DNA from: CAIKMD01 sp963803265
GTDB taxonomy: Bacteria; Pseudomonadota; Alphaproteobacteria; ATCC43930; CGMCC-115725
DNA: 64,000 nucleotides
Assembly (NCBI GenBank): GCA_963803265.1
Contig: CAWDLZ010000011.1
Location: 310,001 to 374,000, forward strand
Direction of reading: 5' to 3'
The notes beneath the pieces are model-generated. The model did no database searches. It was not told where the DNA came from and saw only the letters and a list, made by a program, of their open reading frames with translations. Position numbers and translations under genes: made by a program. This document shows, piece by piece, positions 10,019 through 19,750 of the stretch (the first letter of the stretch is position 1; each line of letters begins with the position of its first letter).

Positions 10019-10964
10019 CTATTTTCGTGCCGGCAGCAATCGCAGCGCGTTGTCGCGCCCGACCGCCATGAGATCGGCCGCACCGAATAAGCCGGACTGG
10101 GTGAGACCCATGACCTGATCGGCGCCGCCGCGGAATGGAAAATCCGTGCCGAACAAAAGCTGCGAAACGGGCGCCAGATCGAGCAGCGAGAACCAACGGT
10201 CCACGGTTCGCCGCCTGCGCGATATCATAGTGGAATTTTCTCAATTCGTGGCGCACGCCTCTCGGCACACGCGCGGCAATGTCCGGTCTCGCCGCGTTGA
10301 CGAGGAAGCGTTCGATCAAGAACGGGACCGTGCCGCCGGCATGGGGCAGGATGAAGCGGATGCTGGGATAGCGCGTGGTGGTGCCGCCGAAGACGAGATT
10401 TGCCGCGGCCCGGCTGATCTCGGCGCCGAACTCGATGGTCGATGCCGGGACATCGGGAATGATGTCCTGCAAGCAGTCGATCCGGCGCGGATGAGTGAAA
10501 ACCACGGCCTTCCGGCGATCGAGGCTCCGCCATGACCGGGTCGAGTTCGGACGCGCCCAGATAGGTCGTGCCGTAGCTCGTATATAGAAGGATGCCGTCC
10601 GCCTTGAGGACATCGAGCGAATATTCGATCTCGCCGAGGCTGGCTTCGATGTCGGGCAAGGGGAGCGAAGCGAAGAAGCCAAAGCGGCCGGGATAGTCGG
10701 CCCCAAGCCGCGCCGCATATTCGTTGCATTGCCGGGCGAGGATGCGGGTCGCGGCATCGTCTCCGAGCCGAACCCCGGGCTCGGTGATCGAGGTGACGGC
10801 GGTGGCGATCCCCGATCGATCCATATCGGCGAGAGGCTCTCCGGCGTCCAATCCAGCATGTGGCGCGGCCCCACTTTGCGGGCAACGAGCTCGGCGCGAT
10901 AGAGGGGCGGCGCGATGTGGTGATGGACGTCGATCCGGAAAGGTTCGCCCGCTTCATCCGCCAT
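10019..10964 (-). pseudogene. Amidohydrolase (ACMSD-type) with three frame disruptions
   Basis: Start ATG at 10964 after GGGAG. The protein begins FRIDVHHHIAPPLYRAELVA, with the metal-binding HHH typical of ACMSD-like amidohydrolases. Further blocks are LADMDRSGIATAVTSITEPG, KAVVFTHPRRIDCLQ, RFILPHAGGTVPFLIERF and LFGTDFPFRGGADQVMG (final metal Asp). The three frames needed to read it switch near 10824 (one base missing or two extra), at 10521-10527 (GAGGCTC on the plus strand, one extra) and at 10206-10209 (one extra). Repaired length is about 315 residues. It lies 43 nt after the CoA-transferase gene and 118 nt before the next amidohydrolase. With three breaks this is the most damaged gene of the operon, so true decay is possible. 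Confidence 0.72.
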
Positions 10965-11007
10965 CGTTTGCTCCCTGCCTGACTTTTTCGTACGGCTGCA
11001 GCAACGC

Positions 11008-12219
11008 TTAGATCACGTGCTTTTCCCGCAGCGCCTCGATCTCGGCATTCGATAGACCGAGCGCCGCCAGAATCTCCCGCGCGTGCTCGCCGAGCAGCGG
11101 CGCCGCGCCCCAGGTCGAACTCGGCGCGCGCTCCATGCGAATGGGGTTGTTGATATTCTTGATCATTCCCGCCGTCCGGTGCATGAGCTCGACCACCGCA
11201 TGATTGTGCACCGCCTGCGGATTCGTGAACGCCTCGGCGACGTCGTTGACCGGCGAGGCGGGAATGCCGCAAGCATTGAACGCGCGCAACCATTCGTCCC
11301 GCTTGCGCGACTTGAGCGCGCCGGCGATGACGCGCTGCACCTCGTCGCGACGCGCGGCGCGGCCGGCATTGCTGCAATAGTCGGGATCCTTCGCCCAATC
11401 GGCGAGACCGAGCGTGGCGCACAGATCCTGCCATTGCCGCTCCGTGCCGACCGATACGTTGATCGCGCCATCGGCGGTGTCGTAAGTCCCAAAGGGCACG
11501 ATGATGGGGTGCGCATTGCCCACGCCCTTGGGCGCCTTACCGGTCGCGAAATAGCCGCTCGCATGCGTGATCAGCGTGGCGAGCAGGCTGTCGAAGAGCG
11601 AGGTCGTCACCAACTGGCCGCGCCCGGTCTTCGTTCTTGCCTGCAACGCCGAAACCACCCCGATCGTCGCGAACAGCCCGGTGATCATGTCGCCGACCGA
11701 AGGCCCCGTGCGCATCGGCCCGGTGGCCTCGTCGCCGGTCACGCTCATCCAGCCGGCGTAGCCCTGCATGACCTGATCGAAGGCCGGAAGGTGGGCATCC
11801 GGGCCGTCCGGACCGAAGCCCGAAATCGAGCAGTAGACGAGACGTGGGTTGATTGCCTTGAGCGCGTCGTAATTCACGCCGAGCTTGTCGGTGACGCCCA
11901 GGCGGAAATTCTCGATCACGACATCGGCGTCGCGCGCAAGACGAAAGAACAAGGCGCGCCCCTCGCCGGTCTTGAGGTCGAGGACGATGCTCCTCTTGTT
12001 GCGGTTGGTCACCATGAAGACCGCGCCCTCGCCGCCCATGAAGGGCGGGCCGGAGCTGCGCATCGGATCGCCGCCGGGCATCTCCACCTTGATGACGTCG
12101 GCGCCGAGATCGGCCAAGAGCATGGTACAAAGCGGCCCGGCCAGGAAAATCGTCAGATCGAGGATTCTCAGCCCCGATAGCGGGCCGGGGCGTGGGTCGT
12201 TCGGGACATCACTTGGCAT
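11008..12219 (-). CDS. Class III CoA-transferase (CaiB/BaiF family)
   Basis: 403 residues. It transfers CoA between acyl-CoA and a carboxylate. The N-terminus LSGLRILDLTIFLAGPLCTM and the blocks LADLGADVIKVE, TNRNKRSIVLDLKTGEG and FGPDGP are diagnostic. The catalytic Asp that forms the aspartyl-CoA anhydride is D177 in GPSVGDMITGLFA. Start: the ATG at 12219 overlaps the TGA of the Rieske gene (TGATG), so the two are probably translationally coupled; a longer frame to 12303 would overlap further and has no better signal. In this operon it may activate the carboxylic product of the oxygenase and amidohydrolase steps. The acid substrate cannot be told from sequence. Confidence 0.9.
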   Translation of the reverse strand: MPSDVPNDPRPGPLSGLRILDLTIFLAGPLCTMLLADLGADVIKVEMPGGDPMRSSGPPFMGGEGAVFMVTNRNKRSIVLDLKTGEGRALFFRLARDADVVIENFRLGVTDKLGVNYDALKAINPRLVYCSISGFGPDGPDAHLPAFDQVMQGYAGWMSVTGDEATGPMRTGPSVGDMITGLFATIGVVSALQARTKTGRGQLVTTSLFDSLLATLITHASGYFATGKAPKGVGNAHPIIVPFGTYDTADGAINVSVGTERQWQDLCATLGLADWAKDPDYCSNAGRAARRDEVQRVIAGALKSRKRDEWLRAFNACGIPASPVNDVAEAFTNPQAVHNHAVVELMHRTAGMIKNINNPIRMERAPSSTWGAAPLLGEHAREILAALGLSNAEIEALREKHVI

Positions 12220-13391
12220 CAGAGCGTAGCCCAAAGCACTTCTGGCCGGGTCCATTGTTTTGGCGCGCGGCCTTGGGCGAAGGCCCGCAGCTCTTGCGTC
12301 CACAGGCGTCGGATCCAGGCGATCCCGACATCCGTCGGCCCGAGCAGATCGTCATGCACGCGGCTCGCCATAGGCGAAAGCCCGGCCATGACCGCGCAAT
12401 CCTGGACGAGGACCATCGCGAACTCGTCGCCGAAGATCTTGGCCTCTGCGATCGGGTCGGGCATCGGGCGCTCGCCGCGCACGATCGCCTGCGCGATCTC
12501 TGGGACGGAACCGGGCGATGTCGCGGCGGAGAACCGTGCCTTGCGCTGGGCCAGGAACTCTTCCTTGTCGCGGCCTTCGAGGGGGTAGATCCGGATATCG
12601 AACCGGCTGAAGCATTCGTCGTCGCGCGGCACGCGCCAGCTGCGGGCGATGAAGCCCGTCTTTTCCCCATCCAGCGGCGGCGTCCGGTATTCTTGCGTGT
12701 TCGGCATGTGGAAATAATGCGAATCACAGGCCTCGCCGGCGCCGCTGAGCCCGGGGCAATGGAGCCGCAGGCCGTAAGCGGTCTGCTCGACCGTGACCTT
12801 TTGTGGCGCGCTCTGATAGGCGAATTGCCGGTGCAGATAGCGCAGATGCGAGAAGTCGAAGGTGTTCTCGGTTTGAGCGAAGTAATTGCACGGCCAGGTG
12901 ACGGTGCCGATTTCCTTGACGAAGCGATCGTCCTCGAAATCGACGCTGCGCTGAAAGGAGGGCGGCGCGCCCTCGCCGAGATAGGCAAAGACGAGGCCTA
13001 GATACTCGCGCGTCGGATAGGCCTTGATTGTGGCTTGCTCGCAGAACGGCCGCGTTTCCACCGGCTGATCGATGCAGCGGCCGGCGCCGTCATATTGCCA
13101 GCCGTGATAGGGGCAGCGGATGGTCTCGCCCTCGACCCGGCCCATCGACAGCTTGGCGCCGCGATGACGGCAGCGCTCGGCCACGACATGCGCCGCCCCG
13201 TTCTCGCCACGGAAGAGCGTGAAATCCTCGCTCATGATGCGGATGGGCTTAGCGGTTCCGGCCGCGATATCCGCGCTCCGATGCACGGGCTGCCAGAACG
13301 AGCGCAAATACCGCCCGCCGATCGTTCCCGGCCCGGTCTGCAGGAGATCGTTATGGATGATATCGCCGCCGTCGTAGCCTTTAATGTCCAT
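12219..13391 (-). CDS. Rieske non-heme iron aromatic oxygenase, alpha subunit (copy 1)
   Basis: 390 residues. The Rieske [2Fe-2S] site is C74-x-H76 (ERCRHRG) and C93-x2-H96 (IRCPYHGW). The mononuclear iron site is D179-x2-H182-x4-H187 (TFDFSHLRYLHRQ). The family hydroxylates aromatic or heteroaromatic rings with a separate reductase; none is encoded in the window. The single-subunit length and the opening (TGPGTIGGRYLRSFWQPV) resemble phthalate- or vanillate-type oxygenases rather than alpha/beta dioxygenases. Start ATG after GGAACGAGG. It lies 16 nt after the LigI-like gene and overlaps the CoA-transferase start. Confidence 0.9.
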   Translation of the reverse strand: MDIKGYDGGDIIHNDLLQTGPGTIGGRYLRSFWQPVHRSADIAAGTAKPIRIMSEDFTLFRGENGAAHVVAERCRHRGAKLSMGRVEGETIRCPYHGWQYDGAGRCIDQPVETRPFCEQATIKAYPTREYLGLVFAYLGEGAPPSFQRSVDFEDDRFVKEIGTVTWPCNYFAQTENTFDFSHLRYLHRQFAYQSAPQKVTVEQTAYGLRLHCPGLSGAGEACDSHYFHMPNTQEYRTPPLDGEKTGFIARSWRVPRDDECFSRFDIRIYPLEGRDKEEFLAQRKARFSAATSPGSVPEIAQAIVRGERPMPDPIAEAKIFGDEFAMVLVQDCAVMAGLSPMASRVHDDLLGPTDVGIAWIRRLWTQELRAFAQGRAPKQWTRPEVLWATL

Positions 13392-13407
13392 GCCTCGTTC
13401 CTTTAGC

Positions 13408-14232
13408 CTAGGCCGGAAAGCCGATCAGCCGCGCCGGGTTGTCGACGAGGATCTTGCGCCGCAATTCCTCTTCCGGCGCGAAACGGTAGAGAAGGTCGAC
13501 CAGCTCGGAATAAGCCGGAAGCCGCCGCGTATAGCCGAGATGCGGCCAATCCGATGCCCAGATCGTCCGCTCCGGCGCCATCTCCACGATCCGCCGCGCG
13601 ATCGGCACGACGTCCTCCCAACCGGAAGCAAGCGCCGACCGGCGATGACCGTTCGAGACCAGCACCCACCAGTTCTCGCGGCCAAGCATCTCGGCCATGA
13701 AGCGAAAGCCGGGCTGATCGACGCCAAGGCCCAGATCGATATTCGCCATGTGCTCGATCACGGCGGGAATTCGGATCTCGTCGAAAAGCGGGCGCAACTC
13801 GATCCATTCCTCGCCGACCGCGTGGATTTTAACGTGCCAGCCATAATCCGCGATCCGCGCGACCGAGCGGCGGAACTCGGCCGGGCTCGGCGCCTGCTCC
13901 ATCCGCTTCCAGAAGACGAAGCGCGCGCCGCGGACCCCCGCTTCGTGCATGGTCCGAATCTCTCGGTCCGTGATCGAGTCGCCGATCAACGCGATGCCGC
14001 GATAGCTCGGACGGTTGGCGATGGCAGCGATGAGCAAGCGATGATCGCGCCGGTAATAGCCGGGCTGGACGATCACGCCGCGCTCGATCCCCGCGGCGTC
14101 GTGGAGCGCAAGCAGGGAATCGAGCGTCGCGTCCGCGGGCGGGGCCGGTCCGACGCCGCCCGTGGGATAAAGCCTCGGGTCGCCGGCGATGTGGACGTGG
14201 CAATCGCAACTCCTCGGCGGCAGAGACGGCAT
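13408..14232 (-). CDS. 2-pyrone-4,6-dicarboxylate hydrolase-like amidohydrolase
   Basis: 274 residues. It begins MPSLPPRSCDCHVHIAGDPR; the HxH of CDCHVH is the first metal-ligand pair of amidohydrolases. The pattern LALHDAAGIERGVIVQPGYY, VRGARFVF, HVKIHAVGEE, IPAVIEHMANID and ASDWPHLGYTRRLP follows LigI/PDC lactonase proteins, which open the pyrone ring formed during protocatechuate or gallate cleavage. The final Asp is in SDWPH. Start ATG at 14232, only 8 nt after the Rieske stop, suggesting coupling; the longer frame to 14358 overlaps that gene and lacks family residues. It points to a ring-opened lactone step but could act on another cyclic ester. Confidence 0.82.
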   Translation of the reverse strand: MPSLPPRSCDCHVHIAGDPRLYPTGGVGPAPPADATLDSLLALHDAAGIERGVIVQPGYYRRDHRLLIAAIANRPSYRGIALIGDSITDREIRTMHEAGVRGARFVFWKRMEQAPSPAEFRRSVARIADYGWHVKIHAVGEEWIELRPLFDEIRIPAVIEHMANIDLGLGVDQPGFRFMAEMLGRENWWVLVSNGHRRSALASGWEDVVPIARRIVEMAPERTIWASDWPHLGYTRRLPAYSELVDLLYRFAPEEELRRKILVDNPARLIGFPA

Positions 14233-14239
14233 TCGACGG

Positions 14240-15428
14240 TCAGACCGCCATCTGCGAGATGGCCTTGGCCTCGGCGGCCGACGCGTCCTGGTCCAATCCC
14301 CTGGGGCGCCGCAGCCGGTCCGGATAGACCCACTTCTTGGGCTCGCGGCCCTCGGCAAGATCGCTCAAATCCTGCGTCCAGAGCTCGCGCAACAATTTCA
14401 CCGCGTGATCCGAGGTGCCGAGGCATTCGGCGCCGCGGTCGGCGTAGACGCCTTGCGCGGTTTGCGCCACGTGATCCTGCAGGTTGACGATGTCAGGCCG
14501 GTCCGCGACGTCGCGCAGCCTCAGCTTGCCGGCCAGGATCTGGCGCGCGATCTCGACAGCGGGGGTCAGCTCGGCCATTTTCGCCTTCTCGGCCCGACGC
14601 CGCGCGAGGAAGCCCGCGCGCTCCTCCGGCGGCACGGCGAAGAGCTCGACGACGAAGGATTTGTGGATCACATCGTCGATCGGCACCCGCCACGACATGT
14701 AGAGCGCCCAATCGGTGACGACGGGATCGCTCGCGGGATGGACGAAGGTCAGGATGTTCGGCATGAGGAAATGGGTCAGCCGCACGGCCTCGTTCGAGCG
14801 CAGCCCATACTGCACGACGCCGTAATCCGTGATCTCGCCGCGAACCTTCGGCACATCGTGATTGAGCACGTCGAACGCGGAGGAGCGGTGGGTGAAGGGC
14901 AGATGCGCTTCGTCGACGCCGTTCTCGATGTTCTGGAAGTAGTTGCACTCGCGAATGTACATATAGCCGTCGAGAATCCCATCGGCCTCCATCTCGGGCA
15001 TCGAAGGCAATTCCGGCGCGGCGCCTTCGCCCATGTAGACGAAGACGAGGCCGAGATACTCCTTCACCGGATAGGCCTTGATCCTGACTTTCTCCGCGAA
15101 GCTGTGCTCGTGCCTCCGCCGGCTGCTCGACACAATTGCCGCCGGCATCGTATTTCCAGCCGTGATACATGCACCGGATGCAATCGCCCTCGATAAAGCC
15201 GACCGAGAGTTGGGCGCCGCGATGGGCGCAGCGATGCGCGACTGCGTGCGCGCTCCCGCCCTCGCCGCGATAGAGGGTGAAGTCTTCGCCTAGGATGCGC
15301 AGCGGCAGGGCGAAGCCGGGCTTCAACTCCTCGGCCAATAGCACCGGCTGCCAGAAGCGCCGCAGATATCGTCCCGCCAAGGTGCCGGGACCGGTCCGCA
15401 TCATCGTATCAAAATCGATTTGCGTCAT
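14240..15428 (-). pseudogene. Rieske non-heme iron aromatic oxygenase (copy 2), +1 frameshifted
   Basis: First gene of the six-gene operon. Start ATG at 15428 with GAGGGTGGAAG upstream. Rieske site C67-x-H69 (HRCAHRG) and C86-x2-H89 (IRCMYHGW). The iron site DEAHLPFTH (D-x2-H-x4-H) lies in the second frame. The break is at 15110-15116, where the plus strand reads GTGCCTC; removing one C restores QPAEHEHSFAEKVRIKAY and an uninterrupted protein of about 395 residues. It is similar in layout to copy 1 (TGPGTLAGRYLRRFWQPV) and probably a paralogue. As deposited the product would lose the catalytic iron domain. Confidence 0.82.
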
Positions 15429-15547
15429 CGCTTCCACCCTCAGGGCATTGTTCTGAGCCGTAGAGTTTGACAAGCAGTCCCGCACTGATAGCATCCAGGT
15501 CGCGCCAAAACAATTCGCGGCAGCGCAGCTCGCGGGAGGATATGCCG

Positions 15548-16547
15548 ATGGGCAAGTTGCTTTTAGCGGCGGCGATGATCTGCTGCGCATTCGGGGCGTC
15601 GGCGGACGAAATAAAACTGATTTTCGCGACCACCAATACGCCCGACAACAGCAGCAATACGAAAATCATGCATCCTTGGGCCGAACGCGTCAACGCGGAA
15701 GGCAAAGGCATCGTCCAACTCGACGTGCGCGACGGCTACGCGGTCGCCAATCAGTCGAATTTCTATAGCCGGGCGATGGACGACGTGGTGCAGGTGACCT
15801 GGGGCCTGCCGTCGCAAGTCGCGGGAACGTTTCCGCGCTCGCTTGTCGGCGCATTGCCGTTCCTAGTGGATAACGCGGAGGCACGCCTCGATCGCGTTCT
15901 GGCGCCTCTACGAGACCGGCCTGCTCGACGCCGAGGACAGCCAGATCCATCCGTTCTTCGTCTGCGGTTTCCCGCAATATTCGGTTCACACCGCGAAGCC
16001 GATGGCCTCGCCCGACGACCTGCACGGATTGAAATTCGGCGTGAATTCGAAGATCGGCGGCGAGATCGTGTCCCGGCTCGGCGGCGCGCCCGTCGCGATG
16101 CTCCTCTCGGACTTTTACGCGGGGCTGCAGCGCGGAACGATCGACGGCGTGCTCAACAGCGAGGCGACGCTCGCCTCCTTCAAGCTCGACGAGGTGACGA
16201 GCTATCATATCGTCAGCCGGCTGGGCACCGCGATCGGCGTCGTCTTCATGACCAGGAAGCGATGGGACGCGCTGCCCGACGCCGCGCGCAAAGTCTTCGA
16301 CGATAATTCGGGCGAGAAGCAAAGCCAGAGTTGCGGCGCCTATACCGACACCAACGAAAGCGCGAGTCTCGCTGCGGTCGAAAACGATCCGCGGCAAAAA
16401 GTCGTCACCTTGACCGCGGCGCAAACCGAGAATTGGCGTCGGCGCCTCGAGCCAATCCTCGACGAATGGGCCGATGCGACGCCCGACGGCGCCAAGGTGC
16501 TCGCCAAGTTCAGGGAACTGAGCAACCAAGCCATGGCCGGCCATTAG
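15548..16547 (+). pseudogene. TRAP transporter solute receptor (DctP family), copy 2, +1 frameshifted
   Basis: Divergent from the Rieske operon. The ATG at 15548 has GGAGG at 8 nt; an ATG at 15542 is too close to that site. Signal peptide MGKLLLAAAMICCAFGASA. The family pattern includes NTKIMHPWAERVNAEGKG and GTFPRSLVGALPFLVDNAE. At 15878-15884 GAGGCAC occurs where GAGCAC would keep the frame; the next base frame continues ASIAFWRLYETGLLDAEDS to the end at 16547. Repaired length about 332 residues. It is 22 nt before copy 3, so the two form a tandem pair. No TRAP membrane genes are nearby. Confidence 0.8.
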
Positions 16548-16569
16548 TCCGGGCAGACTGGGGGAGACG

Positions 16570-17572
16570 ATGATAAGCAAGGCGCTTCTCGGCGCGGCCA
16601 TGACGCTCTGGGCCTCGGCAAGCTGGGCCGACGAGATTTCGCTGCTGTTCGCGACGACCAATCCGCCGGAGGCGAGCAGCAATGTCGGAGTGATGCATCC
16701 CTGGGCCGAGCGGCTCAATGCGCAAGGCAAGGGCGTCGTCCAGCTCGTCGTGCGCGACGGCCCGACGGTTGCCAATCAATCCAACTTCTATAGCCGTGCG
16801 ATCGACGACGTCGTGCAGGTTACCTGGGGCCTCACCTCGCAAGTCTCGGGCAAGTTCCCGCGCTCGCTCGTCACCGCCCTGCCCTTCGTCGCGACGACGT
16901 CGGTTGAACGCGTCGGTTGCGTTCTGGCGCCTCTATAAGACCGGATTGCTCGATCAGGAATATGACGAGATCGAACCGCTGTTCTTTTGCGCCTATACGC
17001 AATTCCTGATTCACACGGTGAACCCGTTGCCCTCGCTCAACAACCTCAAGGGCGGCAAGTTCGGGGTCAACACGGCGATCGGGGGCGAGATTATCGCGCG
17101 CCTCGGCGGCGCTCCGACCTTTTTGGTGGTGCCCGATTATTACGTGAGTCTGACGCGAGGATTGGTTGGCGGCATCCTGGCCAGCCAAGCGACGCTCGAT
17201 GCGTTCAAGCTCGATTCCGTGACCCCTTATCACACCGGGGGCGAGCTGGGATCGGCGCTATCCGTCGTGTTCATGACCAAGAAACGCTGGCTAGCGCTCC
17301 CCGCGAACGCGCAGAAGCTCATCGCGGACAATTCGGGGGAGGCCGAGAGCCGCGCCTGCGGCGCGTATGTTGACGCCGACGAAGCCGCCGACCGCGAGCG
17401 GGCCGCGAAAGATCCCAATCAAGTCATGGTCAAGCTGACCCCAGCGCAAGAGGAACACTGGCGTCAGCTCGTCGCGCCCGTCGTCGCCGATTGGGTCGGG
17501 AAAACGCCCGACGGCGGCGGGGTCTTGGCCAAGTACCGCCAGCTCAGCCAGGACGTGGCCGCCGGCCGATAG
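16570..17572 (+). pseudogene. TRAP transporter solute receptor (DctP family), copy 3, +1 frameshifted
   Basis: Start ATG after GGGGGAGAC. Signal peptide MISKALLGAAMTLWASASWA. It is similar to copy 2 throughout (NVGVMHPWAERLNAQGKGVV; KFPRSLVTALPFV). The first frame ends at 16938 with CVLAPL then TAA; the +1 frame gives ASVAFWRLYKTGLLDQEYDE and runs to 17572. The surplus base is at GAACGC, 16906-16911. Repaired length about 333 residues. The same TTCTGGCGCCTCTA stretch follows the break in all three copies. Convergent with the BNR-repeat gene. Confidence 0.8.
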
Positions 17573-17580
17573 GCCGAGTT

Positions 17581-18712
17581 TCAGTGCGCCGCGCCGAGAA
17601 AGGCCGGCCGCCCGTCCGGGCCCGGCGGCATCAACAGGAAGTGGTGGACGCCCTTTGAAATGGGGGCCAGTCCCGACACGACCTCGGACCAGGAATCCGC
17701 CTCGTCTTCGCTAGCGAAGACGCTGCCATCAGTCGTCGCGACGTAGAGGCTGACCCCGTCGGGCGTGGCCGCGATGGTCATCGCCTCGATGTTGCCGGGC
17801 GCGGATTCGGGCAATCCCCGCCCTGCCGGCGCCCAATTCCGACCGCCGTCGCGGCTGCGCATTACCGTGCTGTTGGCGCGATGGGAGGCAAGCCAGTCGC
17901 CTGGGTCGTGCTCGGAGCCCGCGAGAAACATCGTCCGGTCGTCGCGCGGCGAAAACAGCAATTGATCGGGATAGCCGATGCGGAAATTGCGGCCCGTCAC
18001 ATGGTCCCAAGTCTCGCCCCGGTCCTTGCTGTAGTAGAGGCCGCAGCCGCTCGACATGTACATCTCGTCGGGATTCGACGGGCGAAACACGCAGCGATGG
18101 ATGTCCTTGTAGACCGCGTCCTCCGGGGTCGAATAATCGTCCAGCTCGCGCCAACTTTCGCCGCCATCAACGCTCTTGAACAAGCCGCCCTGCTCGACGC
18201 CGGCGAAGATCGTCCGCGGATCGCGCGGATCGATTTGCAGCGATTTGACATGGGCCACATGCGGAGGCGCGGGAAAGTCCCACTTATCCGTGCCGGGAAC
18301 CTGCTTCAGCGTCGGCAGCTCGCGCCAAGTCATCCCGTAATCGTCGCTGCGGAAAAGGCTGGCCGGCTCGGTCCCGGCATAGAGCGTGACCTTGCCGCCG
18401 GTCGCGACCGAGTTCAGGAGATAGACGTGCCTCGATGGTGAGCCCCTGCGTCCGCTTTTCCCACGTCGCGCCGCCATCGGGGCTGAAATAGAGCCCCTTG
18501 CCGAAATGCATGCCGGCGAAGATACCGCCGCGTACCGGCTCGACCAGCAGCGAGCTGACATGAAGGCCGGGCAGTTTCAAATCCGCCCCGCGCCAGCCGC
18601 CAGCCACGCGCTCGACGATACTGACCCCGTTCGCGGTGCCGACCAGCATCCGCGTCACGCGCTCCTCGCCCGTGTAACTGTTACGCCCGTTCGGTGAAAG
18701 GCAGATCAACAT
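17581..18712 (-). pseudogene. Sialidase/BNR-like beta-propeller protein, +1 frameshifted
   Basis: About 376 residues if repaired. Repeated Asp-box-like blocks (FSPDGGATWE, FRSDDYGMTWRELP, FKSVDGGESWREL, YYSKDRGETWDHVTG, MRSRDGGRNWAPAGRG, FASEDEADSWSEV) mark a beta-propeller of the BNR/photosystem-stability/YCF48 type. No signal peptide is seen. Start ATG at 18712 after GGGAGGA. The break is at 18427-18433, where the plus strand reads GTGCCTC; deleting one C joins TQGLTIE to HVYLLNSVATGG. Such propellers occur beside catabolic genes with unknown function. Convergent with TRAP receptor copy 3. Confidence 0.75.
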
Positions 18713-18790
18713 GTCAGTCCTCCCGCAGCGTGGTGTTGTCGGCCATTGCCAAAACCCTAACTTGGGCGGAAAAGCGACGCAACGGCGGAA

Positions 18791-19720
18791 TCAGGCGATT
18801 CGGAGAATGATTTTCCCGCTGGCATGGCCTGTGGCGACCAGCTCCTGCGCGGCGGCGGCCTCGCGAAGCGGGAATTCGCGTCCGACCCTCGCCGCGAGCT
18901 TGCCGGCATCGACCAGGGCGGAAATTTCCTGAAGCCGCGCGCCGTTCGCCGCGTTCAGCACCACCCTGCCGCTGACGCCGCGGCGCTCGGCTTCCGCGGC
19001 ATCGAGCGACCGCAGCGTCAACGCCAGAACGCCGCCGCGGCGCAACACGCCCCAGGATCGCGCGCGGGTCTCGCCGCCCATGGTGTCGAGCACGACATCG
19101 AGATCCTTGACCTCGGCGGCGAAATCCTGATTGCGGTAATCGATGACCCGATCCGCGCCGAGCGACCGCACGAGATCGATATTGGCGGCGGAGGCGGTCG
19201 CGATAATTCGCGCGCCGGCGAGCTTTGCCAACTGGATCGCGAAGCCGCCGACAATTCCGGCCCCGGCATGGATCAGCACGCTCTGTCCGGCGCGAAGATT
19301 GGCGGTCTCGAACAGCGCTTTCCAGGCCGTGAGCGCGGCATGGGGGACCGCGGCGGCTTGCGCCAAGGACAGGCTTTTCGGCGCGTACGCGACCTCGTCG
19401 CCGCGCACCGCGACATATTCGGCATAGCCGCCGTCGCGCGCCAGGTCGGGCCGGGTGAAGACGGCGTCGCCAGGCGAAAAGCGCCCGACGAGAGGCCCGG
19501 CGCGCTCGACCGTGCCCGCGATGTCCCAGCCCGGGATGAGCGGGAGGCGCTGAGCGATCTCGCCCTTCAGGAAGCCCTTGCGAGCGACGACATCGATGTG
19601 ATTGACCCCGGCCGCATGGACCTTGATTAGAACCTCGTCCGGGCCGATCTCGGGGATGGGCGCGTCTTCATAGGTCAAGACGCCGACATCGCCATAACCG
19701 TGGATGCGAACGGCTTTCAT
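18791..19720 (-). CDS. NADPH:quinone reductase-like zinc-free medium-chain dehydrogenase
   Basis: 309 residues. It starts MKAVRIHGYGDVGVLTYEDA, the usual opening of quinone oxidoreductases. The GroES-like domain is at about 25-110, and the nucleotide-binding Rossmann domain has HAGAGIVGGFAIQLAKLAGA. The zinc-binding cysteines of alcohol dehydrogenases are absent. It probably reduces a quinone or enone with NADPH. Start ATG after GGAGAG. The IS630 element lies 13 nt upstream of the ATG, so its native promoter has been displaced; any expression would need a promoter within the IS. Confidence 0.88.
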   Translation of the reverse strand: MKAVRIHGYGDVGVLTYEDAPIPEIGPDEVLIKVHAAGVNHIDVVARKGFLKGEIAQRLPLIPGWDIAGTVERAGPLVGRFSPGDAVFTRPDLARDGGYAEYVAVRGDEVAYAPKSLSLAQAAAVPHAALTAWKALFETANLRAGQSVLIHAGAGIVGGFAIQLAKLAGARIIATASAANIDLVRSLGADRVIDYRNQDFAAEVKDLDVVLDTMGGETRARSWGVLRRGGVLALTLRSLDAAEAERRGVSGRVVLNAANGARLQEISALVDAGKLAARVGREFPLREAAAAQELVATGHASGKIILRIA

Positions 19721-19733
19721 CGCGACTCTCCTA

Positions 19734-19744
19734 ATACCAAGTCC
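19734..19744 (+). repeat. Left terminal inverted repeat of the IS630 element
   Basis: ATACCAAGTCC, an exact reverse complement of 20889-20899. A TA dinucleotide precedes it. Confidence 0.8.
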
Positions 19745-19750
19745 TCGTAA

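Noticed and set aside
11083..12180. 365-codon open frame on the plus strand
   Set aside because: Antisense of the CoA-transferase gene.
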